Positions 7,343-15,495 of a DNA stretch of 64,000 nucleotides are shown in pieces (within the stretch, counting starts at the first letter, position 1; each line of letters begins with the position of its first letter). The translations under genes were made by a program, and so were the position numbers. The notes under the pieces are model-generated. The model did no database searches. It was not told where the DNA came from and saw only the letters and a list, made by a program, of their open reading frames with translations. This DNA comes from JAXLQL01 sp046331625 (GTDB lineage: Bacteria; Acidobacteriota; Terriglobia; Bryobacterales; Bryobacteraceae). The DNA is taken from contig JAXLQL010000028.1 in assembly GCA_046331625.1 (NCBI GenBank), forward strand, positions 1-64,000, written 5' to 3'.

Positions 7343-10300
7343 GTGGAAACGTCATTCTGGAAACAGTTGCCGCTCAGCGGCAAGGTGTCGGCCGAGGAGA
7401 AGCGTCAGTTGGAAGGGCTCGTGATCGAGGCGTGGGACGGGAGCGATCGCCAAGACGAATTCCTGGGGCGGGCCACGATCGACGACAAAGGCCGGTTCGA
7501 GATATCGGTGGATAGCGCGCTCTTTCGCGACTTCCCCGGCGCCTATGAACCCGAGGTCTACTTCAACGTCTTCGACGGAGAGAAACTGCTCTTCTGCTCC
7601 GAACCGATCTTTCGGATCGACCTGGAGAAGGGTTTGCGGGAATGCTCGATTCGCGTTCCCAAACACTGCCCCGCCCACCCGTACGTATGCAAGCCGCGGC
7701 ACATCTATCTCAAGATCGAGAAGATCCTCGCCTACAGTCCGGTGGATCCAGACCCAGACGCGCACGGGATGTTTCGCAAAGACTGCATGCACAACGAAGG
7801 GCACGATGACGGCATCATTCCGGATGCCGAAGTGACGCAGCGTACGTTCGACGCAGTGATTTATCGCGAGTACACCGACTCGACCTACGTCACGCCGAGG
7901 ACCAACAAGCTGGCCGACGCCGACGTTCGCGAGCCATCGTGGTATCGGCGCGTTCCCGGTGCGTTCCTCTACTTGAAGCCCGGCCGCCGTGTGCAGGTCC
8001 ACGTTCTCAATGGCGACAACCAGCCACACACGTTGCACGTGCATGGCTTGGCCTATGGCGTCGACTCCGACGGGTCGTTTCCCTTCGGCGTAGAGGGTCC
8101 GGATGGGCGCTCCGACCAGATCTGCCCGGGCGCGCGGTGGACCTATGAATTCGACGTTACCGAGGAGATGATCGGCTGCTGGCCGTTCCATTCGCATTTC
8201 CACCACATACAGGAAGTGACTGACCTCGGACTGTTCGGCGGCATCGTGGTACGCGATCCGAAGCGGCCGCACCCGGACCTGGAGGTTCCGTTCTTCCTGC
8301 ACAGGATGATCGGTGAGCGTTCGGGATCGGCGTTCGATAGCGGCAACCTGTCTGTCAACGCGGCCTACAACTACACCTTCCCCGCCTTGGGCTCGTTCAA
8401 CTACTATTGCCGGTTCCATCCGATGAACGGTACGGTAAACGTAGTCTCCGGGGGACCGGCCACTGCTGCCGTGTCGATCCAGGACGGCCCATCGCGCTTC
8501 GACCCGGCTACAGTGACAATCGGTCCGGGAGGAACAGTCACCTGGACCAACTTCGGCATTCAAATCCACACAGTAACCGAGGCCGGTGGAGCCGGCTCGC
8601 TCGAGTCGTGGTGCATCAATGGCCGATCGTTCCTGGGCAACACTCCGTTGATCGAGGCGAAGAGCGGACGGCGGATTCGCTGGTACGTGTTCAATCTCGA
8701 TCTCAGCCCCGGGTGGCATAACTTCCATACGCACGGCCAGCGCTGGCGTTGGGGATCGGCGAACGTCGACACGCGGAGCATCGGGCCAGCCGAGAGCTTC
8801 CAGGCGGACACGATCGTGCCTCCGGTGATACTGCCTCCGTGCCGCACCAAGGAGCCGGATCCGAAGAAGATGAAGGACTATCACTTCTGCGGAGATTTTC
8901 CCGTGCATTGCCACGTGGAGCATCACATGATGCAGGGGATGGTGGCGGCGGTCCGGGCGCAGCAGCACATGGCGCTGACCGCGGATGAATACGCCGGACT
9001 CCGGTTCAAGCCGAATCACTACTGCATGCCCGCCGATCACGGCGGACATGGCGGATGTCCACACGTGGATCACGATCGCTGCAAGAGCGCCGGCGGCGGC
9101 AAATGGGAGCAGCTTCCCGATTCCCCGATTTTCGTGGTGCACGCCGCGATGATGCATACAGGGCGGATCCTGTTGTGGTCGGGTACGGCTGAGGTGGGCT
9201 ATCCGGAGCAGTCGTACGTCTTCGACCCAACGGCGAATACATTCTCCGGTCCGCAGATTTACGGTGAGGACTTGTTCTGCGCCGGGCAGACGTTTCTCGC
9301 CGACGGGCGTGTTCTGGTAGCCGGAGGAGCGCCACAGTTCTTCCTCAAGTCGACTCACATTTTCGACCCGGCGACCGAGGTATGGACGAAGCTGACGGGC
9401 CACGACATGAATCGTGGGCGATGGTATCCGACCCTGGTTCCGCTGAGCGATGGCAAGGTCTTCGCGGCGTCGGGACGTATCGGAAGCGACGTCATGGAGG
9501 TGTTCGATCCCGCTACCTCGAACTGGACCGTCATGTCCGGCGCCGACAAGGACTTCTCGCAGTTGTACTCGAGTCTGCATTTGATTCCCGCGGGCCAGAT
9601 CTTCTACTCGCGCACGGGCTGGGCAGCGATGGCCGGAACGCAGTCGGCCAAACTCGATTTCTCGGGAACCACCGGAAGTTGGACCGACATGTCGCCGATG
9701 ACGTTTCCCGATCGCGAGGAAGGCGCATCGGTGATCCTGATCGACGACACGGTTTCGCCTCCGAACGCTCGCATCGTGGTGTTCGGAGGAGGCGTGTCGG
9801 GAGCGTTCAACAAGCAATCCTGCGAAGCAATCGATGTGACATCTCTTACGCCTGCGCCGTCGTGGGATCGAATGGCGGACATGGCTTTCCAGCGGACCAA
9901 TGTGAACGGCGTGATTCTACCCGATGGCAAGATCCTCGCCATCGGCGGACAGCGAAACGGAAAGTGGGCCGCCAACCCGCAACCCGTACTCGAAGTGGAG
10001 ATGTTCGATCCGGCGGCCAATACATGGACCACGCTCGCTCCGATGACTTCACCGCGGCAGTATCACTCCGTTGGCGTGCTGCTTCCGGACGGGCGCGTGT
10101 TCACCGCCGGAGGAATCGATCCCACACTGGGCGGCGCGCCGGCTCGCGATCTTCGAAAGATCGAGATCTTCAGCCCGCCGTATTTGTTCGCTGGCGCGCG
10201 GCCCACGATCACGTCGGCTCCGGCGACTGCGTCGTATGGCGCCACCATCGCCATCGACACGCCGGATGCGGGCAACATCGCATCGGTAGTCCTGATGCGG

Positions 10301-10492
10301 CCTACCGCGGTGACCCATCACACCGATGCCGGTCAGCGATATGTGCGAGTCAAGATCCAGAGCAAAACGGGGACCTCGGTGAGCGTGCGGATGCCGGGCA
10401 ACGGCTTCGTTGCGCCTCCGGGATTCTACATGCTCTTCGTGCTCAACTCGAGCGGCGTTCCGTCTGTGGCGCGCTGGATCAAGCTGTCGTAA
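7343..10492 (+). CDS. Multicopper oxidase fused to a galactose oxidase-like copper-radical oxidase
   Basis: A 1049-aa two-enzyme polypeptide. Residues 1-120 resemble a transthyretin-like/Cna-B sandwich. The multicopper oxidase part (about 150-590) has all four copper motifs: LHVHG, HSHFHH, HNFHTHG and HCHVEHHMMQGM. An extra plastocyanin-like stretch (YYCRFHPMNG, then WTNFGIQIHTV) sits in the middle. From about residue 610 a Kelch propeller and C-terminal DUF1929-like Ig domain follow. The copper-radical site is complete: FCAGQ Cys646 and RWYPT Tyr695 (cross-link pair), QYHSV Tyr907-His908, and the first His of THHTD (His992). The GTG at 7343 is chosen because AGGGAG ends 8 nt upstream; a GTG three codons earlier lacks spacing. 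No signal peptide is visible. Confidence 0.85.
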   Translation: METSFWKQLPLSGKVSAEEKRQLEGLVIEAWDGSDRQDEFLGRATIDDKGRFEISVDSALFRDFPGAYEPEVYFNVFDGEKLLFCSEPIFRIDLEKGLRECSIRVPKHCPAHPYVCKPRHIYLKIEKILAYSPVDPDPDAHGMFRKDCMHNEGHDDGIIPDAEVTQRTFDAVIYREYTDSTYVTPRTNKLADADVREPSWYRRVPGAFLYLKPGRRVQVHVLNGDNQPHTLHVHGLAYGVDSDGSFPFGVEGPDGRSDQICPGARWTYEFDVTEEMIGCWPFHSHFHHIQEVTDLGLFGGIVVRDPKRPHPDLEVPFFLHRMIGERSGSAFDSGNLSVNAAYNYTFPALGSFNYYCRFHPMNGTVNVVSGGPATAAVSIQDGPSRFDPATVTIGPGGTVTWTNFGIQIHTVTEAGGAGSLESWCINGRSFLGNTPLIEAKSGRRIRWYVFNLDLSPGWHNFHTHGQRWRWGSANVDTRSIGPAESFQADTIVPPVILPPCRTKEPDPKKMKDYHFCGDFPVHCHVEHHMMQGMVAAVRAQQHMALTADEYAGLRFKPNHYCMPADHGGHGGCPHVDHDRCKSAGGGKWEQLPDSPIFVVHAAMMHTGRILLWSGTAEVGYPEQSYVFDPTANTFSGPQIYGEDLFCAGQTFLADGRVLVAGGAPQFFLKSTHIFDPATEVWTKLTGHDMNRGRWYPTLVPLSDGKVFAASGRIGSDVMEVFDPATSNWTVMSGADKDFSQLYSSLHLIPAGQIFYSRTGWAAMAGTQSAKLDFSGTTGSWTDMSPMTFPDREEGASVILIDDTVSPPNARIVVFGGGVSGAFNKQSCEAIDVTSLTPAPSWDRMADMAFQRTNVNGVILPDGKILAIGGQRNGKWAANPQPVLEVEMFDPAANTWTTLAPMTSPRQYHSVGVLLPDGRVFTAGGIDPTLGGAPARDLRKIEIFSPPYLFAGARPTITSAPATASYGATIAIDTPDAGNIASVVLMRPTAVTHHTDAGQRYVRVKIQSKTGTSVSVRMPGNGFVAPPGFYMLFVLNSSGVPSVARWIKLS

Positions 10493-10511
10493 ACCTGAGC
10501 TTGCCTGTGGT

Positions 10512-10536
10512 GTGCGGCGGTGGCGACCGGCCGCAC
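10512..10536. terminator. Hairpin between convergent oxidase and sulfatase genes
   Basis: GTGCGGC and GCCGCAC form a 7-bp stem around an 11-nt loop, 20 nt after the oxidase stop codon. There is no T-run, so termination is only a possibility. Confidence 0.25.
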
Positions 10537-10584
10537 GCCATCGTCCGCTATCGTTCGCCCGGCAGCGCGAGAGCACAGAGATAG

Positions 10585-12000
10585 TCAGGCGCGGGCAGCG
10601 CGCCAGCCGGCGTCGAGCACGGCGCGCATCGCCTTCACATCCCCGGCTCGCGATGGGTCACGGGCGAGATTCGTGTACTCGTGCGGGTCGCTCCGGTGAT
10701 CGTAGAGTTCGTCATCGGGATACGCGCCTTCCCAGCGAATGTAGCGATAGCGATCCGTGCGAACGGCGCGCCCCACGATTTCCTTCTTGTTCGAGACCTG
10801 GGTAAAGGCGGCCTTCTTCCACGCCCGCGAAGGATTGTCGAGCAACGGAACGAAGCTCTGTCCTTCGAGGTTCGCGGGCGGTTTCAGTCCGCAGAGTTCG
10901 GCGATAGTGGGATACAGGTCCACCAGTTCGACCAGCGCTCGCGATCCCGTGCCACGCCCCTTGCGGCCCGGTGCGGAGACGACCAGCGGCACCCGGGACG
11001 ACTCTTCGAAGAGGCTTCGCTTCTGCCAGCGGTGATGTTCGCCGAGGTGCCAACCGTGGTCGCCCCAAAAGACGACTACTGTGCGATCGGCCGCGTTGGC
11101 TTTTTCGACCGCGTCGAGCACTCGGCCCACGTTCCAATCCATGTACGAGACCGAGGCATAGTAGCCGCGCAACGCTTCGCGCTTGTCGGCGTCGTTCATT
11201 CCCATGTCATTGGCGCGGGTGTTGATGGTGATCTCGCTGGCTTTGGGAATGTCGGCGAGGTCGCCCTCGGGATTGACCACGGGCTTCAAGGTCTGCAACG
11301 GATAAAGATCGAAGAAGCGTGCGGGAGCAACGTGCGGCACGTGGGGTCGCAGGAACCCCAAGCCCAGGAACCATGGCTTGTCTCTCTTGGCGGCGATCAT
11401 CTCTACGGCTTGTTCGGCAGCGCTGTCGTCGGCTTGGTCCTTGCCTGCGCCGCGGAACGAGATCCAGTGGAAAGCGCCGCCCGCGCCGACTTTCGGCGTG
11501 ATGTTACGGCCTTCGCCTTCGGTCTTGTCTTCGGCGCCTTTCGGACTGATGGCGACATCCCAGGAAGGCGGGTCATCATAGAGATTCGTGCCCACCGTGG
11601 TGGGAACGCCCATGTGGTACATCTTGCCGAGGCGCTGAGAATGATAGCCGTGGTTGCGGAATAACTGCGGGAGGGTGACGGCGTTCGGCAGCGTGTCCCG
11701 GACCGCGATTTCGTTCTCCCAGATGGTGGTGGTGTCCGGGCGCATGCCGCTGAGCAGTGAAGTACGGCTCGGGCCGCAGAGAGGGTACTGGCAGTAGGCG
11801 CGGTCAAAGCGCGTTCCGCGCGCCGCCAGCCTGTCGATGTTCGGCGACTTTACTACCGGATGACCGTAGCAGCCGAGCGCGTTGTTCATGTCGTCCGCGG
11901 CAACGAAGAGTACGTTGAGCGGCGCGGCGGCGGAGCTCTTTCGGGGCAGCAACAGCGCGGGAGCGGAAAACAGAAGCCGGCGGGACAGGAGTGCGGACAT
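10585..12000 (-). CDS. Sulfatase of the iduronate-2-sulfatase type
   Basis: 471-aa exported sulfatase that would hydrolyse sulfate esters, probably on polysaccharides. The N-terminus MSALLSRRLLFSAPALLL is signal-like. The formylglycine motif is CGPSRTSLLSG with the modified Cys at residue 75, and metal residues appear in VAADDMNN (paired Asp) and FWGDHGWHLGEHH (Asp-His). The C-terminal DELYDHRSDPHEYTNLA box is typical of the family. The start at MSALLS is chosen because it follows a TAGACT box by 7 nt; the longer frame overlaps the divergent gene. No sulfatase-maturing enzyme is in the window. It shares a 54-nt divergent region with the Rpn-like gene. Confidence 0.9.
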   Translation of the reverse strand: MSALLSRRLLFSAPALLLPRKSSAAAPLNVLFVAADDMNNALGCYGHPVVKSPNIDRLAARGTRFDRAYCQYPLCGPSRTSLLSGMRPDTTTIWENEIAVRDTLPNAVTLPQLFRNHGYHSQRLGKMYHMGVPTTVGTNLYDDPPSWDVAISPKGAEDKTEGEGRNITPKVGAGGAFHWISFRGAGKDQADDSAAEQAVEMIAAKRDKPWFLGLGFLRPHVPHVAPARFFDLYPLQTLKPVVNPEGDLADIPKASEITINTRANDMGMNDADKREALRGYYASVSYMDWNVGRVLDAVEKANAADRTVVVFWGDHGWHLGEHHRWQKRSLFEESSRVPLVVSAPGRKGRGTGSRALVELVDLYPTIAELCGLKPPANLEGQSFVPLLDNPSRAWKKAAFTQVSNKKEIVGRAVRTDRYRYIRWEGAYPDDELYDHRSDPHEYTNLARDPSRAGDVKAMRAVLDAGWRAARA

Positions 12001-12007
12001 GCGCAAC

Positions 12008-12013
12008 AGTCTA
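12008..12013 (-). promoter_or_regulatory. -10-like box TAGACT before the sulfatase start
   Basis: The minus strand reads GCGCTAGACT, then 7 nt, then the sulfatase ATG. There is no Shine-Dalgarno sequence in the gap. Confidence 0.4.
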
Positions 12014-12038
12014 GCGCATGCGGTGTGAGCGGCTGTGT

Positions 12039-12044
12039 TAGGCT
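12039..12044 (+). promoter_or_regulatory. -10-like box shared with the second Rpn-like paralogue
   Basis: GCTGTGTTAGGCTTC here corresponds to GCTGTGCTACGCTCC at 52098-52112 in front of the paralogous gene. In both places the box ends exactly 10 nt before the presumed start codon. Conservation outside the coding region supports a functional promoter. Confidence 0.45.
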
Positions 12045-12054
12045 TCAGGGCGGA

Positions 12055-12975
12055 ATTGGGAAGTACGACATTTCGTTCAAAGCACTCGCCGAGAGGCCGC
12101 CGTATCGAGTGGTTCGCGCGCTCGGGCATGTTCGGATTCGCGAGGACGCTGTCGTGCCGCCTTTGGAACGGGAACTGGCGGTCCCACTCAAAGCGGTGGA
12201 CCAGAGCTACCTGGTGGGGCAGAACGGCAAGAAGTGGATCGAGCACTTCGAGGCGGAAGTCGGGCTGTCCGTCGAAGATCGACGAGAGATTACCCATCGC
12301 GCGAATCTGCTGGCAATGAAGAGCGGACTACCTGTGTGGACCACGATCGTCCTGATGTCGCGCTGGCGTGGACCGGCCAATCCGCCGCGCGTGTTCGAGA
12401 GCCGAGTGGGCTCGCTCACGATCAAGCTCGAGCCGCGCTACGTGAAGCTTTGGGAGGTTCCGGCGAAGGTGCTGATCGCTGGCGATTTGGCTGCTTTACC
12501 TTGGATCGGGGCAACCAAAGCGACCGCCACCGAGATGAATGCCGCGATCGAGCAGATCCGCGGCGTTGACGATCCGAACTTGAGAGGACACCTCGGTGCG
12601 GAATTGGTGACGCTCAGTCACCTGCAGTATGGTAAACAGGAAGTAGAATACATTCGAGGGCAACTCATGGTCACAACGGAAGAAATTCTGAAATCGACGC
12701 CGCTGTGGAATGAGGTTGTGCGATACGGCAAGAAGCTCGGCCGTGAAGAAGGGCGCACGGAAGGTCGAACGGAAGGCCGCCAGGAAGGCCGGCGCGAGGA
12801 ACGGCTTCGGATGCTGACCCTGCTCGTACGATCGCGGATCCCCTCCTGCGAGACGGATTGGTTTGCCCAGATCCAAGACGAAGAGGTGTTGAGCCGGATG
12901 TTCGAAGAAGTGCTTGCCGCCGGCAACGCCAAAGCCGCCCGAGCTGTGCTGGCCCGCTATCGGACCGCCCGGTAG
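12055..12975 (+). CDS. Rpn/PD-(D/E)XK nuclease-like protein, first paralogue
   Basis: About 306 aa, homologous along its whole length to the gene at 52120. Both start K/QxDISFKALAER and contain AVPLKxVDQ, then HFEAEVGL, and KSGLPVWTT. The D-(x)n-ExE spacing resembles PD-(D/E)XK nucleases of the Rpn/DUF4351-type group, which also carry a C-terminal glycine-arginine helix as here (REEGRTEGRTEGRQEGRREER, a near-perfect 12-nt tandem repeat in DNA). The nuclease call is by resemblance, not proof. Alignment with the paralogue places the start at an ATT codon; an in-frame GTG at 12025 would add ten residues. It overlaps the convergent MATE gene by 19 nt. Confidence 0.65.
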   Translation: MGKYDISFKALAERPPYRVVRALGHVRIREDAVVPPLERELAVPLKAVDQSYLVGQNGKKWIEHFEAEVGLSVEDRREITHRANLLAMKSGLPVWTTIVLMSRWRGPANPPRVFESRVGSLTIKLEPRYVKLWEVPAKVLIAGDLAALPWIGATKATATEMNAAIEQIRGVDDPNLRGHLGAELVTLSHLQYGKQEVEYIRGQLMVTTEEILKSTPLWNEVVRYGKKLGREEGRTEGRTEGRQEGRREERLRMLTLLVRSRIPSCETDWFAQIQDEEVLSRMFEEVLAAGNAKAARAVLARYRTAR

Positions 12976-14315
12976 CTCGCGAAGCCGAGCGCTGTCCGCC
13001 ACCACGCTCCCGCCAGCGCAACTCCGATCAGCACCAGCGCCAAGCACAATCCCGCCCACAGGCCGGCCGCACCCCACCCTGCGAAAAAACAAAGCCAATA
13101 TCCGGCCGGCAGACCGATCAACCAATATCCCACCAGGTGCGCAATTGCCGCCGCGCGAGTGTTTCCTGCTCCGCGAAGCGCTCCGGTAGCCACCGCCTGT
13201 GCGCCATCGAACAACTGGAACATCGCCACCCATGCCAGGAACCCGGCGGCCGTTTCCACCACTCCGCTGTCGTTGGTCAGCAGTCGACCCACCGCTCGCG
13301 GCGCAAGCACATAGTACGCTCCGGCGCAGCCCATGAAGGCGACCCCAATCAGAATCGCCACCCATCCCGCGGCTGCAGCTCCGCGCCCGTCGTTGGCGCC
13401 CAGCAGTTGCCCCACGCGAACAGCCGCGGCTGACGAAATGCCGAGCGGCACCATGAACGAGTAGCTGGCCGCCGTGACGGCGATCTGATGGGCGGCGATG
13501 TAGCGCGGATCGAGGCGGGCGGCGAGGGTCCCGGCAATGGCCCAGACTGCGACCTCAAACACCACCTGAAGGCCGGCGGGCAGACCCAACGCGAACACTC
13601 TGCGAATGCGGTCCAGGTTCGGCCGCCACGTCGCCCCGGTCAAACCGGTCGGCTGAAGCCGCTCTTTCCATACCAGGTAAGCTGCCACGCACAGGGCCAT
13701 GTAGGCTCTCGAAATCGTAGTCGCCCAGCCCGCCCCCGCGGCGCCCATTCGCGGGAATCCCCAATGTCCGAAGATGAGCAACCAGTTCACACCGGCGTTG
13801 ATGAGGTTGGCTGACACGAGGGAGAACATGACGCCGCCGACAAGGTTCCGCGCCTGCAGGTATCGTCGTAGCGCCGTGTAGAGGTAGAGCGGCGGGAGGC
13901 TCCACAGCACAGCGTAGATATACTCCGTCGCGGCGGGCAACACGTCCCGATGCACCCCGGCGAGTCGCATCAGCGGAGCCCACGCAGCCGCCACCAACAT
14001 CGAAGGCGCCACCAGTGCCGCCGCCAGCCACAACCCACTCACAAGCCACCGATGGCAATCGTCGATATCCTCGGCGCCGAACGCCTGGCTCACAAGCGTG
14101 TCTAGGCCGCACAGGACGCCCATGCCGAAAGTCGCGACGGTATAGAACAGGATGCCCGCAACACTGACGCCACCCATCGCCTCTTTGCTGAGGCGGCCGA
14201 CCATCATCGTGTCCACCAAGCCCATCGTCATCCATCCGAGTTCGCCTACCACCAGCGGGATCGCCAGACGCAATACGGGCGGCGCTTGCTCTCGAAGGGC
14301 CGGCCACAGGCGCAT
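12957..14315 (-). CDS. MATE family multidrug/Na+ or H+ antiporter
   Basis: 452-aa inner-membrane protein with the twelve-helix pattern of the MATE family. The N-terminal half opens with LRLAIPLVVGELGWMTMGLVDTMMVGRL, of which the VDTMMVGRL segment is the family signature, and continues with GLDTLVSQAFGA. The second half repeats the fold (LPAGLQVVFEVAVWAIAGTLA). It would export cationic drugs or metabolites with ion exchange; the substrate cannot be read. The start MRLWPALREQ follows a TACATT box by 6 nt, which favours it over an upstream ATG 13 codons earlier. It is convergent with the Rpn-like gene. Confidence 0.9.
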   Translation of the reverse strand: MRLWPALREQAPPVLRLAIPLVVGELGWMTMGLVDTMMVGRLSKEAMGGVSVAGILFYTVATFGMGVLCGLDTLVSQAFGAEDIDDCHRWLVSGLWLAAALVAPSMLVAAAWAPLMRLAGVHRDVLPAATEYIYAVLWSLPPLYLYTALRRYLQARNLVGGVMFSLVSANLINAGVNWLLIFGHWGFPRMGAAGAGWATTISRAYMALCVAAYLVWKERLQPTGLTGATWRPNLDRIRRVFALGLPAGLQVVFEVAVWAIAGTLAARLDPRYIAAHQIAVTAASYSFMVPLGISSAAAVRVGQLLGANDGRGAAAAGWVAILIGVAFMGCAGAYYVLAPRAVGRLLTNDSGVVETAAGFLAWVAMFQLFDGAQAVATGALRGAGNTRAAAIAHLVGYWLIGLPAGYWLCFFAGWGAAGLWAGLCLALVLIGVALAGAWWRTALGFASYRAVR

Positions 14316-14321
14316 TCTTCC

Positions 14322-14327
14322 AATGTA
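14322..14327 (-). promoter_or_regulatory. -10-like box GCTACATT before the MATE start
   Basis: The minus strand reads AGCTACATT, then GGAAGA, then ATG: a 6-nt gap. The purine stretch in the gap could also be a weak ribosome site. Confidence 0.4.
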
Positions 14328-14506
14328 GCTGCCCGCTGAGTCACCCCGACCCACCCCCTGTGTCAGCCAGTTGACAGTATCACTCGCCGTTTGATAGGAT
14401 TAACAAATCTGCATTTGAGCCCAACGTACGTGTGGCTCCGCTTCACTCGGAGTACTCGGTATTGTTTTTTCGGTCGAGAGCGCCGGAGTCAGGCGCTTCA
14501 GGTGGT

Positions 14507-15403
14507 ATGAACTCGATGAAGCAACATTACTTCATAGTCGTCCTCGCGCACTCCTTTCACGGCCGCTTGCGCCGTCTCCATATCCCTCACCAAGCCGTTT
14601 ACGCCGTGCTGGCTTTGGCGGTGCTGGGAGCGTTTTCCGTACTGGGTATCGTGGGCAGCTACGCCCGCATGGCCTGGAAAGTAGCCAACTACAACTCGCT
14701 CCAAGCCCAGTTCGATACCCTACGCAACAAGTACCAGTCACTGCAGAAGTCAGCCGATCAGACCAATGAGCAGTTGGCCAGTCTGCAGATGTTCGCTACC
14801 GAAGTTTCACTCGCCTACGGCGTGAAGCGGACTTTGGAAGGGCCCGGCGACATTTCCGCCGAGGGGCCGCTACTGCCCACGTTCAACGAATCGATCGACG
14901 AGTACAACTTCCTCAAGAGCGCCTCGTTCTCGCGCGGCTTCCGCCGCAATGCCAAGAGCTGGCAGACGAACCCGCGCCCGAGCCTGTGGCCAGTCAACGG
15001 CCGCCTGATGTCGAGCTTCGGCCGCCGCAGCGATCCTTTCTCCGGCCACGGCGCGTTCCACTCGGGCGTTGACCTCGAAGCCGGCTACGGCTCCGCGGTT
15101 CGCACGGCCGCCGACGGCGTCGTCATCCACGCTTCTTGGAACGGCAGCTACGGCAAGCTCGTGGTGGTGGATCACGGCGGCGGGCTGCAGAGCTTCTACG
15201 CCCATCTTTCCCGTGCGGACGTCATTCCTGGACAGGAAGTGCGCCGCGGCCAGATCGTAGGAGCCGCGGGTTCCACTGGACGCTCCACTGGCGCGCACCT
15301 CCACTACGAAGTGCGGCAAAACGGGACGCCCATCAACCCGTACATCTTCCTCGCTCGCTCGGCCACCACAACGGCGGCCCGCAACAGCGATCTCCCGTTT
15401 TGA
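14507..15403 (+). CDS. Membrane-anchored M23 family metallopeptidase
   Basis: 298-aa peptidoglycan endopeptidase of the LytM/M23 type acting in the periplasm. One transmembrane helix (about residues 28-50) is followed by a coiled-coil stretch (about 60-100, QFDTLRNKYQSLQKSAD) and then the peptidase domain. Zinc motifs are present: HSGVDLEAGYG (HxxxD), the YAHL His, and HLHYEV (HxH), so the enzyme should be active. The ATG at 14507 has AGGTGG just upstream; a longer frame starting at 14432 lacks such a site. It may cut peptide cross-links or regulate other hydrolases. The next gene on the same strand starts 92 nt downstream. Confidence 0.9.
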   Translation: MNSMKQHYFIVVLAHSFHGRLRRLHIPHQAVYAVLALAVLGAFSVLGIVGSYARMAWKVANYNSLQAQFDTLRNKYQSLQKSADQTNEQLASLQMFATEVSLAYGVKRTLEGPGDISAEGPLLPTFNESIDEYNFLKSASFSRGFRRNAKSWQTNPRPSLWPVNGRLMSSFGRRSDPFSGHGAFHSGVDLEAGYGSAVRTAADGVVIHASWNGSYGKLVVVDHGGGLQSFYAHLSRADVIPGQEVRRGQIVGAAGSTGRSTGAHLHYEVRQNGTPINPYIFLARSATTTAARNSDLPF

Positions 15404-15495
15404 TTTAATCTAGAAGTTCCAGGTTTTTCGAGCCCGGGGCGCCGCCTCGGGGCAGCGCTCCCTTACGCGCGTCTGGAATTTCGAAAGGAGATCCC

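Noticed and set aside
7352..9817. 821-codon minus-strand ORF antisense to the oxidase gene
   Set aside because: It lies in a frame that mirrors the GC-rich third positions of the sense gene, has no family pattern, and the sense frame has complete copper motifs.
12740..12810. 12-nt tandem repeats as a possible minisatellite or CRISPR
   Set aside because: They encode the in-frame Gly-Arg-Glu tail typical of this protein family and have no spacers.
12496..13365. 289-codon minus ORF rich in Gly and Ser, overlapping the Rpn-like and MATE genes
   Set aside because: Composition is that of a shadow frame; both overlapped genes have clear family motifs.
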